A stretch of 64,000 nt of DNA from Grimontia hollisae CIP 101886 (GTDB taxonomy: Bacteria > Pseudomonadota > Gammaproteobacteria > Enterobacterales > Vibrionaceae), in contig NZ_ADAQ01000010.1 in the NCBI RefSeq assembly GCF_000176515.1, positions 186,001 through 250,000 of the forward strand. Reading direction: 5' to 3'. This document shows, in pieces, positions 18,125 through 26,081 of the stretch. The notes under the pieces were generated by a model that saw nothing but the letters and a program-made list of their open reading frames with translations, was not told where the DNA came from and did not search any database. The position numbers and the translations under genes are program-made. Each line of letters begins with the position of its first letter. Within the stretch, counting starts at the first letter, position 1.

Positions 18125-18158
18125 TGCAAAGCTCCTTTTGAGTACCTCCCATACCCAG

Positions 18159-18175
18159 AGCAAGAGGCCTGCCAA
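18159..18175 (-). promoter_or_regulatory. sigma-54 (RpoN) promoter of urtA
   Basis: On the minus strand the bases read TTGGCAGGCCTCTTGCT. This matches the RpoN consensus with GG at -24, GC at -12 and exactly ten bases between them. The predicted start would be near 18148, leaving about 25 bases of leader with a good AAGGAG before the urtA ATG at 18124. The match is direct; the function is inferred. Confidence 0.8.
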
Positions 18176-18273
18176 AAAAGAGATTTGCCTCGCAAATAGA
18201 TTGTAAAAACTGAATTTATAAAGGTTTTATACAGAACAGTAGATGCTAAAAAAGAGAGTGTCCGAGAGTCGCC

Positions 18274-18290
18274 TGCCTTGAACTGGTGCA
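18274..18290. promoter_or_regulatory. NtrC-like binding site, proximal
   Basis: TGCCTTGAACTGGTGCA keeps TGC and TGGTGCA of the dyad consensus TGCACC-N5-GGTGCA (12 of 17 positions against the strong-site sequence). It lies about 134 bases above the predicted sigma-54 start. Confidence 0.55.
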
Positions 18291-18305
18291 TGAAAGCCAA
18301 ACAAG

Positions 18306-18322
18306 CGCACCATTTTAGTCAC
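18306..18322. promoter_or_regulatory. NtrC-like binding site, distal
   Basis: The minus strand reads GTGACTAAAATGGTGCG, again 12 of 17 positions of the NtrC consensus, with one strong half-site. Its centre is 32 bases from that of the proximal site, about three helical turns, which suits cooperative binding of two NtrC dimers. Together with the RpoN promoter this points to induction of urea uptake and urease under nitrogen limitation. Confidence 0.55.
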
Positions 18323-18427
18323 TGCTTTATCAATGCACTACTACGAGGCATCGTGCAGCCAGATAGGAGGAAGTAAACCAACACAGAGTAAACATGCCAC
18401 GCGTTGAGAATTACTCTTAAGCAACTT

Positions 18428-18437
18428 GTTATACCGC
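18428..18437. repeat. left copy of 10-base inverted repeat flanking the toxin-antitoxin pair
   Basis: GTTATACCGC here is exactly inverted at 19020-19029 (GCGGTATAAC), right after the toxin stop codon. The pair brackets the two-gene module almost to the base, which suggests a mobile or cassette-like unit, but no transposase or full integron attC site is present. Confidence 0.6.
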
Positions 18438-18488
18438 TTGGCTGAGGATAAAATGACCAGTATAGAGACCATTTAAGAGACCCATTAT

Positions 18489-18737
18489 ATGACCGCTAGA
18501 ATTTTAGCCGATGTGGCTGCAAGCATTACAGAATTGAAAGCTAACCCTATGAAAGTTGCAACCAGTGCTTATGGCGAACCTGTTGCTGTACTAAACCGAA
18601 ATGAACCAGCATTTTATTGCGTACCTGCCGAAGCGTACGAAATGATGATGGACAAACTCGAAGATCTTGAGCTGCTTGCAATTGCTAAAGAGCGTGAATC
18701 TGAAGAGAGTATTTCGGTAAATATTGATGACCTATAA
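18489..18737 (+). CDS. antitoxin of StbD/Phd-YefM type
   Basis: An 82-residue antitoxin. The N-terminal half (ILADVAASITELKANPMKVA) is the DNA-binding Phd/YefM-like fold that lets it repress its own promoter. GEPVAVLNRNEPAFYCVPAEAYE completes the domain, and the acidic C-terminus (about residues 56-82) would wrap and neutralise the toxin. The StbD branch is favoured by the KVAT..GEPVAVLNRNEPAFYCVP pattern. The toxin gene overlaps its last codons. Direct AGAGACC repeats just upstream (near 18464-18482) may be its operator. Confidence 0.88.
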   Translation: MTARILADVAASITELKANPMKVATSAYGEPVAVLNRNEPAFYCVPAEAYEMMMDKLEDLELLAIAKERESEESISVNIDDL

Positions 18738-19017
18738 ACTCAGCTTTAAAAAGAGCGCGCTCAAAGAGTGGAAAAAGCTTGGTTCAACGCTGCAACAACA
18801 GTTTAAGAAGAAGCTAATTGAACGCCTGGAAAATCCGCATGTTCCAGCTTCAAAGCTTTCTGGCGTTGACAACATGTATAAAATTAAGTTGCGTCAATCG
18901 GGTTACCGCCTCGTCTACAAAGTTGAAGACGATGTCATCGTTGTCACCGTCTTAGCAGTCGGAAAACGCGAACGTAGCGATGTTTACCATAAGGCTATGA
19001 AAAGGCAAGATGACTGA
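18727..19017 (+). CDS. RelE/StbE family toxin, ribosome-dependent mRNA interferase
   Basis: A 96-residue RelE-superfamily toxin, expected to cut mRNA in the ribosomal A site when the antitoxin is degraded. Landmarks are the N-terminal YKLSFKKSALKEWKKL helix, KLSGVDNMYKIKLRQSGYRLVY with the conserved arginine and tyrosine of RelE, and the C-terminal VGKRERSDVYHKA where the catalytic arginine-tyrosine pair sits. The ATG at 18727 overlaps the antitoxin gene by 11 bases; another ATG three bases earlier is equally possible. The gene looks intact. Confidence 0.9.
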   Translation: MTYKLSFKKSALKEWKKLGSTLQQQFKKKLIERLENPHVPASKLSGVDNMYKIKLRQSGYRLVYKVEDDVIVVTVLAVGKRERSDVYHKAMKRQDD

Positions 19018-19019
19018 TT

Positions 19020-19029
19020 GCGGTATAAC
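19020..19029. repeat. right copy of 10-base inverted repeat flanking the toxin-antitoxin pair
   Basis: GCGGTATAAC starts two bases after the toxin stop codon and is the exact inverse of 18428-18437. Immediately beyond it, ATGACA and TGTCAT (about 19032-19055) and the outer ATTGCG/CGCAAT pair form a nested hairpin that could end the toxin transcript. Confidence 0.6.
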
Positions 19030-19164
19030 GAATGACATTGCCCATTTCGGTGTCATCGCAATTTAAACCAGCAATCGAAATACAGACAACGTCACAACCA
19101 ACCGCCTCGAATATCAAACTATCAATGGTGGGAATCAGCAGGTAAAGCGGGCGTAATTGGAATA

Positions 19165-19183
19165 CCCCCTTTTGGTCAGGGGG
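19165..19183 (-). terminator. hairpin after phhB, possible terminator
   Basis: CCCCCT (19165-19170) pairs with AGGGGG (19178-19183) around a seven-base loop, 19 bases beyond the phhB stop. The following minus-strand bases (TATTCC) are not a T run, so termination would be inefficient. Confidence 0.4.
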
Positions 19184-19201
19184 AATTTATAGGGGTGTTA
19201 A

Positions 19202-19543
19202 TCAGTCTTCAAACAGCACATCCGTTTTCGCGGCACAGATAAAATCGTTCTTGTGCAGACCTTTAATTTTGTGCGTCCACCAGGTGACGGTGCAACTGCC
19301 CCACTCTAGAAGAATGGCCGGATGGTGCCCTTCTGCTTCTGCCAGTTCAGCTACTTTGTCCGCAAATGCCCACGCCAGTTTAAAGTTGCGGAATTTGTAC
19401 ACCCGCTGAAGTTGATCAATGCCATCGACTTCCATCAATTGCCAATCCGGCAAGGTGGTTAACAGGCCAGCCGCTTCATCCCCATCAACACGCGGTGCAC
19501 CTTCACGGCACGCTTCACATTGCAGTTCAGTCAGTTGTTTCAT
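19202..19543 (-). CDS. phhB: pterin-4-alpha-carbinolamine dehydratase PhhB
   Basis: This enzyme regenerates the tetrahydropterin cofactor after phenylalanine hydroxylation by dehydrating the 4a-carbinolamine. Its 113 residues contain the active-site [21 protein letters not shown], with paired histidines, and the closing [14 protein letters not shown]. The ATG at 19543 has a ribosome-binding site, and it follows phhA by ten bases, forming the standard phhAB operon. A longer frame would start inside phhA. Confidence 0.95.
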   Translation of the reverse strand: MKQLTELQCEACREGAPRVDGDEAAGLLTTLPDWQLMEVDGIDQLQRVYKFRNFKLAWAFADKVAELAEAEGHHPAILLEWGSCTVTWWTHKIKGLHKNDFICAAKTDVLFED

Positions 19544-19553
19544 TTGAGTCTCC

Positions 19554-20345
19554 CTATTGCGCCAGTTTTTGCGGATAAAGCGGCGCGTGTAACCCAAGCA
19601 TTTTGGCTCTGTTCACGCAAGCCAGTAAATCCAGCTTTTCCAGTTCATACAATTCATCTAGTGCACTTAAATAAAAGTAGATGGGCTGGAGGATATCAAT
19701 GCGATATGGGGTGCGCATAACATCCACCACCTCGAGTTTTTTACGGATGGGTTCGTCGCTGCTGAAAGCATATTCCGTTTCTGCCGGAGAAGATAAAATG
19801 CCTCCGCCATAAATCGACAATCCTGCATCATTTTGAATCAGGCCGAATTCGACCGTAAACCAATACAACCTTGCCAAATATACGCGATCGGCTTTCAATG
19901 CGTTCACACCAAGCTTGCCGTAGTGTTGTGTAAAAGACGCGAAGGCCGGATGCGTCAACATGGCGCAGTGACCAAAGATTTCATGAAAGAAATCTGGCTC
20001 CTGCAAATAGTCAACGTCTTCCGCAGTGCGCAAGAATGTGGCGACAGGAAAACGCTTCGACGCCAGCAGCGAAAAGAAATGGTCGAAATCAATCAAGGCT
20101 GGAACCGGTTCCAGTTGCCAGCCCGTTGTTTCACCCAACACGCGGTTAATATCCGGAATTTGTGGTGCATGGTCTGTTGGCAACCCAAGTAGCTTCAGGC
20201 CATCGAAATATTCGCGGCACGCCTTCCCTTCAATGCAACCCAGTTGGCGGGAAACCAGCCGGCTCCACACCTCATGTTCTTCATCTGTCCAGTTGATCTG
20301 CCCATCTTTATCCAGCGGTTTCGATTCGTATTGATGCGTTTTCAT
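19554..20345 (-). CDS. phhA: phenylalanine 4-hydroxylase PhhA
   Basis: A tetrahydropterin-dependent iron monooxygenase converting phenylalanine to tyrosine. The 263-residue protein is a single catalytic domain, as usual in bacteria. Iron ligands are visible: H121 and H126 in [12 protein letters not shown], and E166 in [41 protein letters not shown] contains the pterin/substrate-binding region. A TyrR box about 90 bases upstream suggests induction by aromatic amino acids. Confidence 0.96.
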   Translation of the reverse strand: MKTHQYESKPLDKDGQINWTDEEHEVWSRLVSRQLGCIEGKACREYFDGLKLLGLPTDHAPQIPDINRVLGETTGWQLEPVPALIDFDHFFSLLASKRFPVATFLRTAEDVDYLQEPDFFHEIFGHCAMLTHPAFASFTQHYGKLGVNALKADRVYLARLYWFTVEFGLIQNDAGLSIYGGGILSSPAETEYAFSSDEPIRKKLEVVDVMRTPYRIDILQPIYFYLSALDELYELEKLDLLACVNRAKMLGLHAPLYPQKLAQ

Positions 20346-20434
20346 CGCTACGGCTCCCTGTTTCGTCCCTATTTGACGATAGCCTTTTGCCAGACGGGCG
20401 AAAACTCCCGATGCCGCATAACAGAGCTCATGGT

Positions 20435-20452
20435 TGTAACAATTATTTTACA
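20435..20452. promoter_or_regulatory. TyrR box upstream of phhA
   Basis: TGTAACAATTATTTTACA matches the TyrR/PhhR consensus TGTAAA-N6-TTTACA at 11 of 12 defined bases. It lies 90 bases before the phhA ATG on the minus strand, a distance suited to activation. Bases 20453-20804, in front of the EAL gene, hold no other recognised element beyond a small overlapping palindrome near 20741-20762. Confidence 0.75.
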
Positions 20453-20804
20453 TCAACATTTTTATCTCAAACATGAGACAATGCAACCCAGCTAATTACT
20501 CATAGAATAGGTAGCAAAAGGGAATAAAGTGACTTAGAGATCAGAAAGTTGCGTTTTCTCATTTGTTGCAGGTTGCTGTCTCGTCATTTACGCATACACT
20601 GTATATTGAGGCATGTACTACCGTGGTGAGACATCAATACCAGCGTTTTCCAACGTTATGATGTGAAGTGATTACCAACCGTTTGCCCAGTCATTACAGG
20701 CCCTCGGACAAGATCACAATAATCTACTCTTTGGAGGATAGTTTGGTTGTCCCAAACAACCATTCGCGTAACATGGTTTTTAGTGATTAAGAGGTAAGGT
20801 CGTC

Positions 20805-21638
20805 GTGGTTAAGCACTTAAAAACACAATCAGAATTCGAAGCATGCCTACAGTTTGACACCAATGGTGATGTAATGGGGGTCTTCAATGGATTGGAGTTT
20901 CGCAGTGTTTATCAACCCATTTACCGGGCGAATGGTACAGTATTAGGTTTCGAAGCGTTGGTGCGGGTGAAAACACTCGACGGCGTGCCTGTCAACCCCG
21001 ACTACATTTTCCGGTATCTTGAACAAAACGATCCTGGTTATGTCGACCAGGTCAGCATTGATAAACTCGCCCGCGTCATTCATCTGCGCAACTTCTGTAC
21101 ATATGCTGGCAACCACTCCATTTTCCTTAATATGTTACCTTCTTCCGCGGTGGCCTCTATTGAAACCTTTTCAAATCAGAATCTGATGCTAAGACGCCTC
21201 GCCGAGCTGGGGATTCAACGCCATCATGTGGTGCTGGAAGTGGTGGAGCACTTACATTCTGATGCTGTTTCGCTGTCTGCTGCGACGACGCAATCCATCA
21301 ACAATGGATTCCAGATTGCCATTGATGATTATGGCGTTGCCGGATCTGTAGAAATGCGTGTCCGAATGATACGACCTAGCCTGATAAAAATCGATCGCTC
21401 TCTGATGCAGCAATACATGCAAGGTGACGAAAAGGCCATGCTTAGAGCTATTGCCCTTGCCGAAGAAGTGAATGCAGAAGTTTTGGTTGAAGGGATTGAA
21501 AATCAGGAAGAATATAACGCCATGCGTACCCTGCATATCAACTATTTCCAGGGTTTCCACCTCGGTATGCCGCAACGTCTTGAAGACTTCTTTGCCGAAA
21601 ACCCATCAAAGCGTGGCCCGCTCTTGAAAGTTGAGTGA
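20805..21638 (+). CDS. EAL domain cyclic-di-GMP phosphodiesterase
   Basis: A 277-residue protein made almost entirely of one EAL domain, which hydrolyses cyclic di-GMP to pGpG. The catalytic set appears complete: E50 of FEALVRV, the asparagine in IFLNML, the glutamate in VVLEVVEH, the aspartate pair in IDDYG, lysine and aspartate in IKIDRS, the glutamate in LVEGIEN and the glutamine in YFQGFHLG. No GGDEF, PAS or membrane segment is present. The start is GTG 20805 after GAGGTAAGG. DDYG in place of the common DDFG is a mild variation. It should act in the cytoplasm on motility or biofilm decisions. Confidence 0.92.
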   Translation: MVKHLKTQSEFEACLQFDTNGDVMGVFNGLEFRSVYQPIYRANGTVLGFEALVRVKTLDGVPVNPDYIFRYLEQNDPGYVDQVSIDKLARVIHLRNFCTYAGNHSIFLNMLPSSAVASIETFSNQNLMLRRLAELGIQRHHVVLEVVEHLHSDAVSLSAATTQSINNGFQIAIDDYGVAGSVEMRVRMIRPSLIKIDRSLMQQYMQGDEKAMLRAIALAEEVNAEVLVEGIENQEEYNAMRTLHINYFQGFHLGMPQRLEDFFAENPSKRGPLLKVE

Positions 21639-21807
21639 CAATTGGCCTTTTTCACCTTAACTGGACAACCACTGAACGCTTTGTCTGCCTTCCTCGAGTT
21701 AATTTTTCGTTCACCCCGGTTAAGTGCTAAAATCCCCGACCACTTTTCGTCGGGGCTCATTGGCCTAAAAACGGCGTATATACCGAATTACAAAGGCAAT
21801 CATTCAC

Positions 21808-22752
21808 ATGATTAACAACTCCATCCAGTGGTTCCCGGGCCACATGCACAAAGCGCGTAAAGAAATTGAAGAAGTGATACCCAAGATTGACGTGATCATT
21901 GAGGTATTGGATGCGCGCATTCCTTTCAGTAGCGAAAACCCGATGATTCGCCGCATCCGTAAAGACAAACCCGTTATTAAAGTACTGAATAAGCGCGATT
22001 TGGCCGATCCGGAAATGACGGTTCTTTGGCTGGAACATCTTGAAAAAGAACAAGGTGTTAAAGCCATGGCCATTACTACAGAGCACGCCAGCGAAGTGAA
22101 CAAAATCATGGATCTTTGCCGCAAGCTTGCCCCGCACCGCGAGGAGATAGGTAAAAATATTCGCACCATGATCATGGGCATCCCAAACGTGGGGAAATCC
22201 ACCATTATCAATACATTAGCTGGCCGTGTTGTGGCAAAAACCGGTAACCAGCCGGCGGTGACACGCCAACAGCAGCGCATTAACCTGCAAAACGGCGTTG
22301 TACTGTCAGATACCCCAGGGATCCTGTGGCCGAAAGTGGAAAACCCCCACAGTGGGTTCCGCCTTGCCGCAACCGGTGCGGTAAAAGACACCGCCATGGA
22401 ATACGATGAAGTCGCGTTTTACACCGTGGAATACCTGGCAAAAGCGTATCCAGAGCTGCTGAAAAAGCGCTACAACATTGAAGAGCTGCCAGAAACCGAA
22501 GTGGAACTGATGGAAGCCATTGGCGAGAAGCGCGGCTGTTTGCGTTCAGGCGGCCGTATTGATCTGCATAAAGCATCCGAAATCCTCATTAATGACCTTC
22601 GAAACGGCGCATTGGGTCTTATCACCCTTGAGCACCCAGCGATGATCAGCCAGGAACTGATAGAAGTGGAAGAAGCTGCGGCGCGTAAGGCGGAAGAAAA
22701 AGCCAGACACAAAGAAGAGCGCCGTAAGCGATATTTAAAGAATAAACGCTGA
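21808..22752 (+). CDS. ylqF: ribosome biogenesis GTPase YlqF/RbgA
   Basis: A circularly permuted GTPase acting late in large-subunit assembly. In the permuted order, NKRD (G4, around residue 70) comes first, then GIPNVGKST (G1, about 128-136), TRQQQ (G2) and DTPG (G3). The N-terminal WFPGHMHKA is the family signature. The last 40 residues form a basic, glutamate/arginine-rich helix that should bind rRNA; this is longer than in the Bacillus protein but normal in Vibrionaceae. It is a single gene with its own terminator. Confidence 0.94.
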   Translation: MINNSIQWFPGHMHKARKEIEEVIPKIDVIIEVLDARIPFSSENPMIRRIRKDKPVIKVLNKRDLADPEMTVLWLEHLEKEQGVKAMAITTEHASEVNKIMDLCRKLAPHREEIGKNIRTMIMGIPNVGKSTIINTLAGRVVAKTGNQPAVTRQQQRINLQNGVVLSDTPGILWPKVENPHSGFRLAATGAVKDTAMEYDEVAFYTVEYLAKAYPELLKKRYNIEELPETEVELMEAIGEKRGCLRSGGRIDLHKASEILINDLRNGALGLITLEHPAMISQELIEVEEAAARKAEEKARHKEERRKRYLKNKR

Positions 22753-22790
22753 GTGAGACCCGGGCATGGAGGCTCTGAGATTACGATTGC

Positions 22791-22813
22791 AAAGCCCCGC
22801 GAATGCGGGGTTT
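22791..22813. terminator. intrinsic terminator between ylqF and the TRAP operon
   Basis: CCCCGC (22795-22800) pairs with GCGGGG (22805-22810) around GAAT and is flanked by AAAG and TTTG. It can serve the plus-strand ylqF and the convergent TRAP genes. Confidence 0.85.
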
Positions 22814-22855
22814 GACATATTTGTTGGCGCAGAGGAGCCATCCGTCAAAGCTGCC

Positions 22856-24196
22856 TTATGAACCTACCAATGAGGGAAGCCACAGAGTCAGCGGCGGGAA
22901 GAAAGCAATCACAAAAACACCGAGCACAGATGCAACAACGAAGGGATGAATGCGTGACGTGATCTGCTCAACACTCGACCCACCTATCCCGGAAGCGACA
23001 AAAATATTTTCCCCTAAAGGGGGCGTGGCAAAGCCAATGGATAACGTACACACCACAACGATGCCAACATGCGTGGGATCGGCTCCCAACATATACATAA
23101 TCGGCAGTAAAACGGGAACGATGATCATGATGGCTGCCAGTGTCTCCATAAACATCCCGATAAAAAGCAGTAGCATGATGGTCAGCGCCCAAACCAGATA
23201 CATATTGTCTGTCACGCCCAACAGGGCATCAGCGACATGAACCGGTATTCGCTGCTCAATGAGAAGACGGCCAAATACCGTGGCCGCAAAAAGAATGAGC
23301 AGAACCCGTCCGGTAATCCATGTCGTCGTTGTCAGGGACTTTAAGACATTTTTAACCTTCAGTTCTCTATGCAGAAAAAAACCAACAAACAGCGAATAGA
23401 AAATAGCCACCACAGCGGACTCTGTGGGTGTGAAAATGCCGCTGTAAATACCGCCCAATATTAAAAAAGGTGCAAGAATAGACCATACCCCTCGGCGCAA
23501 AGAATGGTGAATGTCGGGCAATGACCAGGTTTCCACCAGCCCTTTATAGCCTCGACGTTTCGAGATGCAGTAATTGGTAAAAATGAGGGTAGATGCCATG
23601 ATCAATCCGGGGATCACACCTGCGATAAACAGCTTGGGAATGGAGACAGAATCAAATTCGCCATGCAAGGAGATGGCCTCTGGCGGTGCCCTCAATCCCA
23701 TCGCGGAAATACCGAAAATCACAATAGGAATAGAGGGTGGAATAATGATCCCAAGCCCCCCGCTCGCCGCGGTCACGGCTGAGGCGTAACTGGGTTCATA
23801 TTCACGTCTTACCATGGCGGGTATCATCAACATCCCCACAGCAGCAGTGGTTGCCGGACCCGAGCCCGATATCGCGCCAAAGAAAAGACAAGCAAACACC
23901 GTCGCCGCTCCCAGCCCTCCGGTCACCGGGCCCGCCATGTTTTCAGCAATATCCACCAGGCGGCGTGATATACCAGATGCTTCCATTAACGCACCCGCCA
24001 GCACAAATGACGGCAACGCCATCAACGGAAAATTTCCCACAGAAGTAAACGCTATCTGCACCAGCGCAATGGGATTTTTGTCTAATATAAGGTATGCCGC
24101 CATCGAGGCGCCAGCTAACGAGACAGTGATGGGCGCACCGAGCACCAGAAGAATGAAAAAACCACCGAATAAAATAAGCGTTAAATAGGCTTCCAT
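22856..24196 (-). CDS. TRAP transporter large permease (DctM/TauM type)
   Basis: The 446-residue, roughly twelve-helix transport subunit of a tripartite ATP-independent periplasmic transporter, which uses the sodium gradient. DctM landmarks are the N-terminal LVLGAPITVSLAGAS, the FLFGAISGSGPATTAAVG core as LFFGAISGSGPATTAAVG, GGLGIIIPPSIPIVIFG and the C-terminal GFATPPLGENIFVA. It is the last gene of the taurine-type operon. By context with xsc and tauXY it most likely imports taurine, as TauKLM does in Rhodobacter; the substrate is inferred from context only. Confidence 0.92.
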   Translation of the reverse strand: MEAYLTLILFGGFFILLVLGAPITVSLAGASMAAYLILDKNPIALVQIAFTSVGNFPLMALPSFVLAGALMEASGISRRLVDIAENMAGPVTGGLGAATVFACLFFGAISGSGPATTAAVGMLMIPAMVRREYEPSYASAVTAASGGLGIIIPPSIPIVIFGISAMGLRAPPEAISLHGEFDSVSIPKLFIAGVIPGLIMASTLIFTNYCISKRRGYKGLVETWSLPDIHHSLRRGVWSILAPFLILGGIYSGIFTPTESAVVAIFYSLFVGFFLHRELKVKNVLKSLTTTTWITGRVLLILFAATVFGRLLIEQRIPVHVADALLGVTDNMYLVWALTIMLLLFIGMFMETLAAIMIIVPVLLPIMYMLGADPTHVGIVVVCTLSIGFATPPLGENIFVASGIGGSSVEQITSRIHPFVVASVLGVFVIAFFPPLTLWLPSLVGS

Positions 24197-24254
24197 AACT
24201 TCGCGTCCTTTCTCTCAATGATATCCCTGTGAACCTTATGGCAGCTTAGGATCG

Positions 24255-24785
24255 TCACTTGTTTTTGCTGAGCTTCCGTAACTCTTCAACCTCAGGATCA
24301 TCGTGCTCAATCCCTTTTATGCGATCGACAACGTTCCATAGAATTCTTATCGACATAAGCAAAAATGCGATGGGTAGGATCAAGTAGATATACTTCATTG
24401 GAATTCCAGTCGTTTGGGATTTCCAAAACAGGTTCATTTTGTTGAAAACAAAGTCGTAGCTGAGATAAACAAAGTACATGTTGAATGCGATCCAGAGCAG
24501 ATCGGCGAGGGTTTCACAAACCGTTTTCACCATAGGGGGAAAATAGTTGAAGTGAAAACTGACCCGGTTATGGGCAGACATCTTCGCCGCAACCACAGCG
24601 CCAAAGTAAGTAAACCAAACAAACAGGTACGTCGCGACTTCATCTCCCCAGGGAATGGAGTATTGGAAAAACTGCCTGACAATAATTTGTGTAAACAACA
24701 GCGTCACAAATATCGCCAAAAATAAGCAGCAGATGTATTCTTCACTTCTGTTAAGGTGACTGCGTATTTTGGACATGATGGGCAT
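24255..24785 (-). CDS. TRAP transporter small permease (DctQ/TauL type)
   Basis: A 176-residue four-helix subunit that scaffolds the large permease. The family motif IPWGDEVATYLFVWFTYFGA is clear near residues 44-63, and the C-terminal tail is charged and cytoplasmic. There are two candidate ATGs nine bases apart (24785 and 24776); the first was kept. It lies 58 bases upstream of the large permease gene and downstream of the binding-protein gene. Confidence 0.9.
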   Translation of the reverse strand: MPIMSKIRSHLNRSEEYICCLFLAIFVTLLFTQIIVRQFFQYSIPWGDEVATYLFVWFTYFGAVVAAKMSAHNRVSFHFNYFPPMVKTVCETLADLLWIAFNMYFVYLSYDFVFNKMNLFWKSQTTGIPMKYIYLILPIAFLLMSIRILWNVVDRIKGIEHDDPEVEELRKLSKNK

Positions 24786-24870
24786 GCTCTTACTCTCAAC
24801 GTTCAGGGTCTAAAAGTCAGATGATCGCTATGTCAACCGGGCGCTCCTATACACCCGATTGACAGGTCAG

Positions 24871-25869
24871 TTACCGGCCCAGTTGTTTTAGTGCGTTATC
24901 CAGTTTCTCTTTGCCCCCAATGCTGCTGTAAAATTTGGGCCAAACGACCTTGGTTACACTGTCAATCCACGCTTTCTCATTATCCGCCGGCTCAACGATT
25001 TCCATTCCCTTGGCGACCAGCTCTTTCTTAATCCGTGCTTCCGTGTTGTGGAGAAACGCAAAGCTATGTGCCGTCGCGTCATGACCGGCTTCCAGAATGG
25101 CCTTTTGCATGTCAGGTGACTGAGCCTGGAACACCGACTCGCTGATGATCAGAGGCTCCATCGAGAAGATGTAACGGAGATTCGTCACGTACTTTTGCAC
25201 TTCATTGAACTTCATAGCAGAAATAGTGATGTAGGGATTGTCCTGTCCATCAACCACGCCTTGTTGTAGGCCAGTAAATGTCTCTGACCACGCCATGGGC
25301 GTTGGGTTGATCCCGAGCGCCTGATAAGACGCAATCATGATTTCATTGCGGGGCACCCGGATAACCAGCCCCTTGAGATCGTCAGGGGTTTTGACTGGAC
25401 GTTTGGAATTGGTCAGGACGCGAAACCCTGAATAGGCCCATCCGATAATTCTGACCCCCGCATCCCGGATGGTGTTCTCGACCAGCTCTTTTCCGATATC
25501 CCCCTGTGTCAGCAGTTTTGCCTCTTCCGCCGACTGAATCACATAAGGAAGCGTCAGCAAACCGACAGTTGGAGAAAACGGCGTCACGTTGTTAATCGCC
25601 AACACAGAAAAGTCGAGCAAGCCAATCGCCGCATTGTTCACCGTATCTTGTTCAGTACCCAACTGCCCATTGGGAAAAAGGTCAACCTTGGCTTTTCCCC
25701 CCGTTTTTTCACTGAGCTTTTCAGCAAACGTTTTACCCAGTTCCCACTGCGTGCCACCGGCAGCATCACCCAGTGCTATTTTAAATGTCTGTGCCGATAA
25801 ACCCGGAGCCATAAGCACCATGCAAAAAGCCGTGACAATTGCGAGGACATTGTTTCGAATACATTTCAT
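24871..25869 (-). CDS. TRAP transporter periplasmic substrate-binding protein (DctP/TauK type)
   Basis: A 332-residue periplasmic receptor with a signal peptide ending at GLSAQ. DctP features follow: the GTQWELGKTFAEKL segment, the helix with the carboxylate-binding arginine in GLVIRVPRNEIMIASYQALG, and the TFTGLQQGVVDGQDNP hinge. It captures the substrate for the two permeases. A 212-base gap to tauY upstream could contain a separate promoter, although no clear one was seen. Confidence 0.92.
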   Translation of the reverse strand: MKCIRNNVLAIVTAFCMVLMAPGLSAQTFKIALGDAAGGTQWELGKTFAEKLSEKTGGKAKVDLFPNGQLGTEQDTVNNAAIGLLDFSVLAINNVTPFSPTVGLLTLPYVIQSAEEAKLLTQGDIGKELVENTIRDAGVRIIGWAYSGFRVLTNSKRPVKTPDDLKGLVIRVPRNEIMIASYQALGINPTPMAWSETFTGLQQGVVDGQDNPYITISAMKFNEVQKYVTNLRYIFSMEPLIISESVFQAQSPDMQKAILEAGHDATAHSFAFLHNTEARIKKELVAKGMEIVEPADNEKAWIDSVTKVVWPKFYSSIGGKEKLDNALKQLGR

Positions 25870-26081
25870 GATGTTAACCTCTTAACTTAATGTGTTAATT
25901 CTCACTTTCCTCGGGTGTCAGCCACCTAACAAAGGGGCAAAAACGTTACGTTGAATGTCAATATATTGCGTCCTGGCCACTTCAAACGGAGGCTCTGTAT
26001 ACCCAAACTACCTGAAATTACGGATCGTTTAAGTTGGGAACGCAGTGTTCAATTTGGCACTTGAACGCCGGTTGTTGACAG

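Noticed and set aside
19015-19150. Possible integron attC site after the toxin gene
   Set aside because: The end sequence GCGGTATAAC and nested hairpin look cassette-like, but the expected core-site pair RYYYAAC/GTTRRRY and the long VCR-type fold could not be found, and there is no integrase or cassette array.
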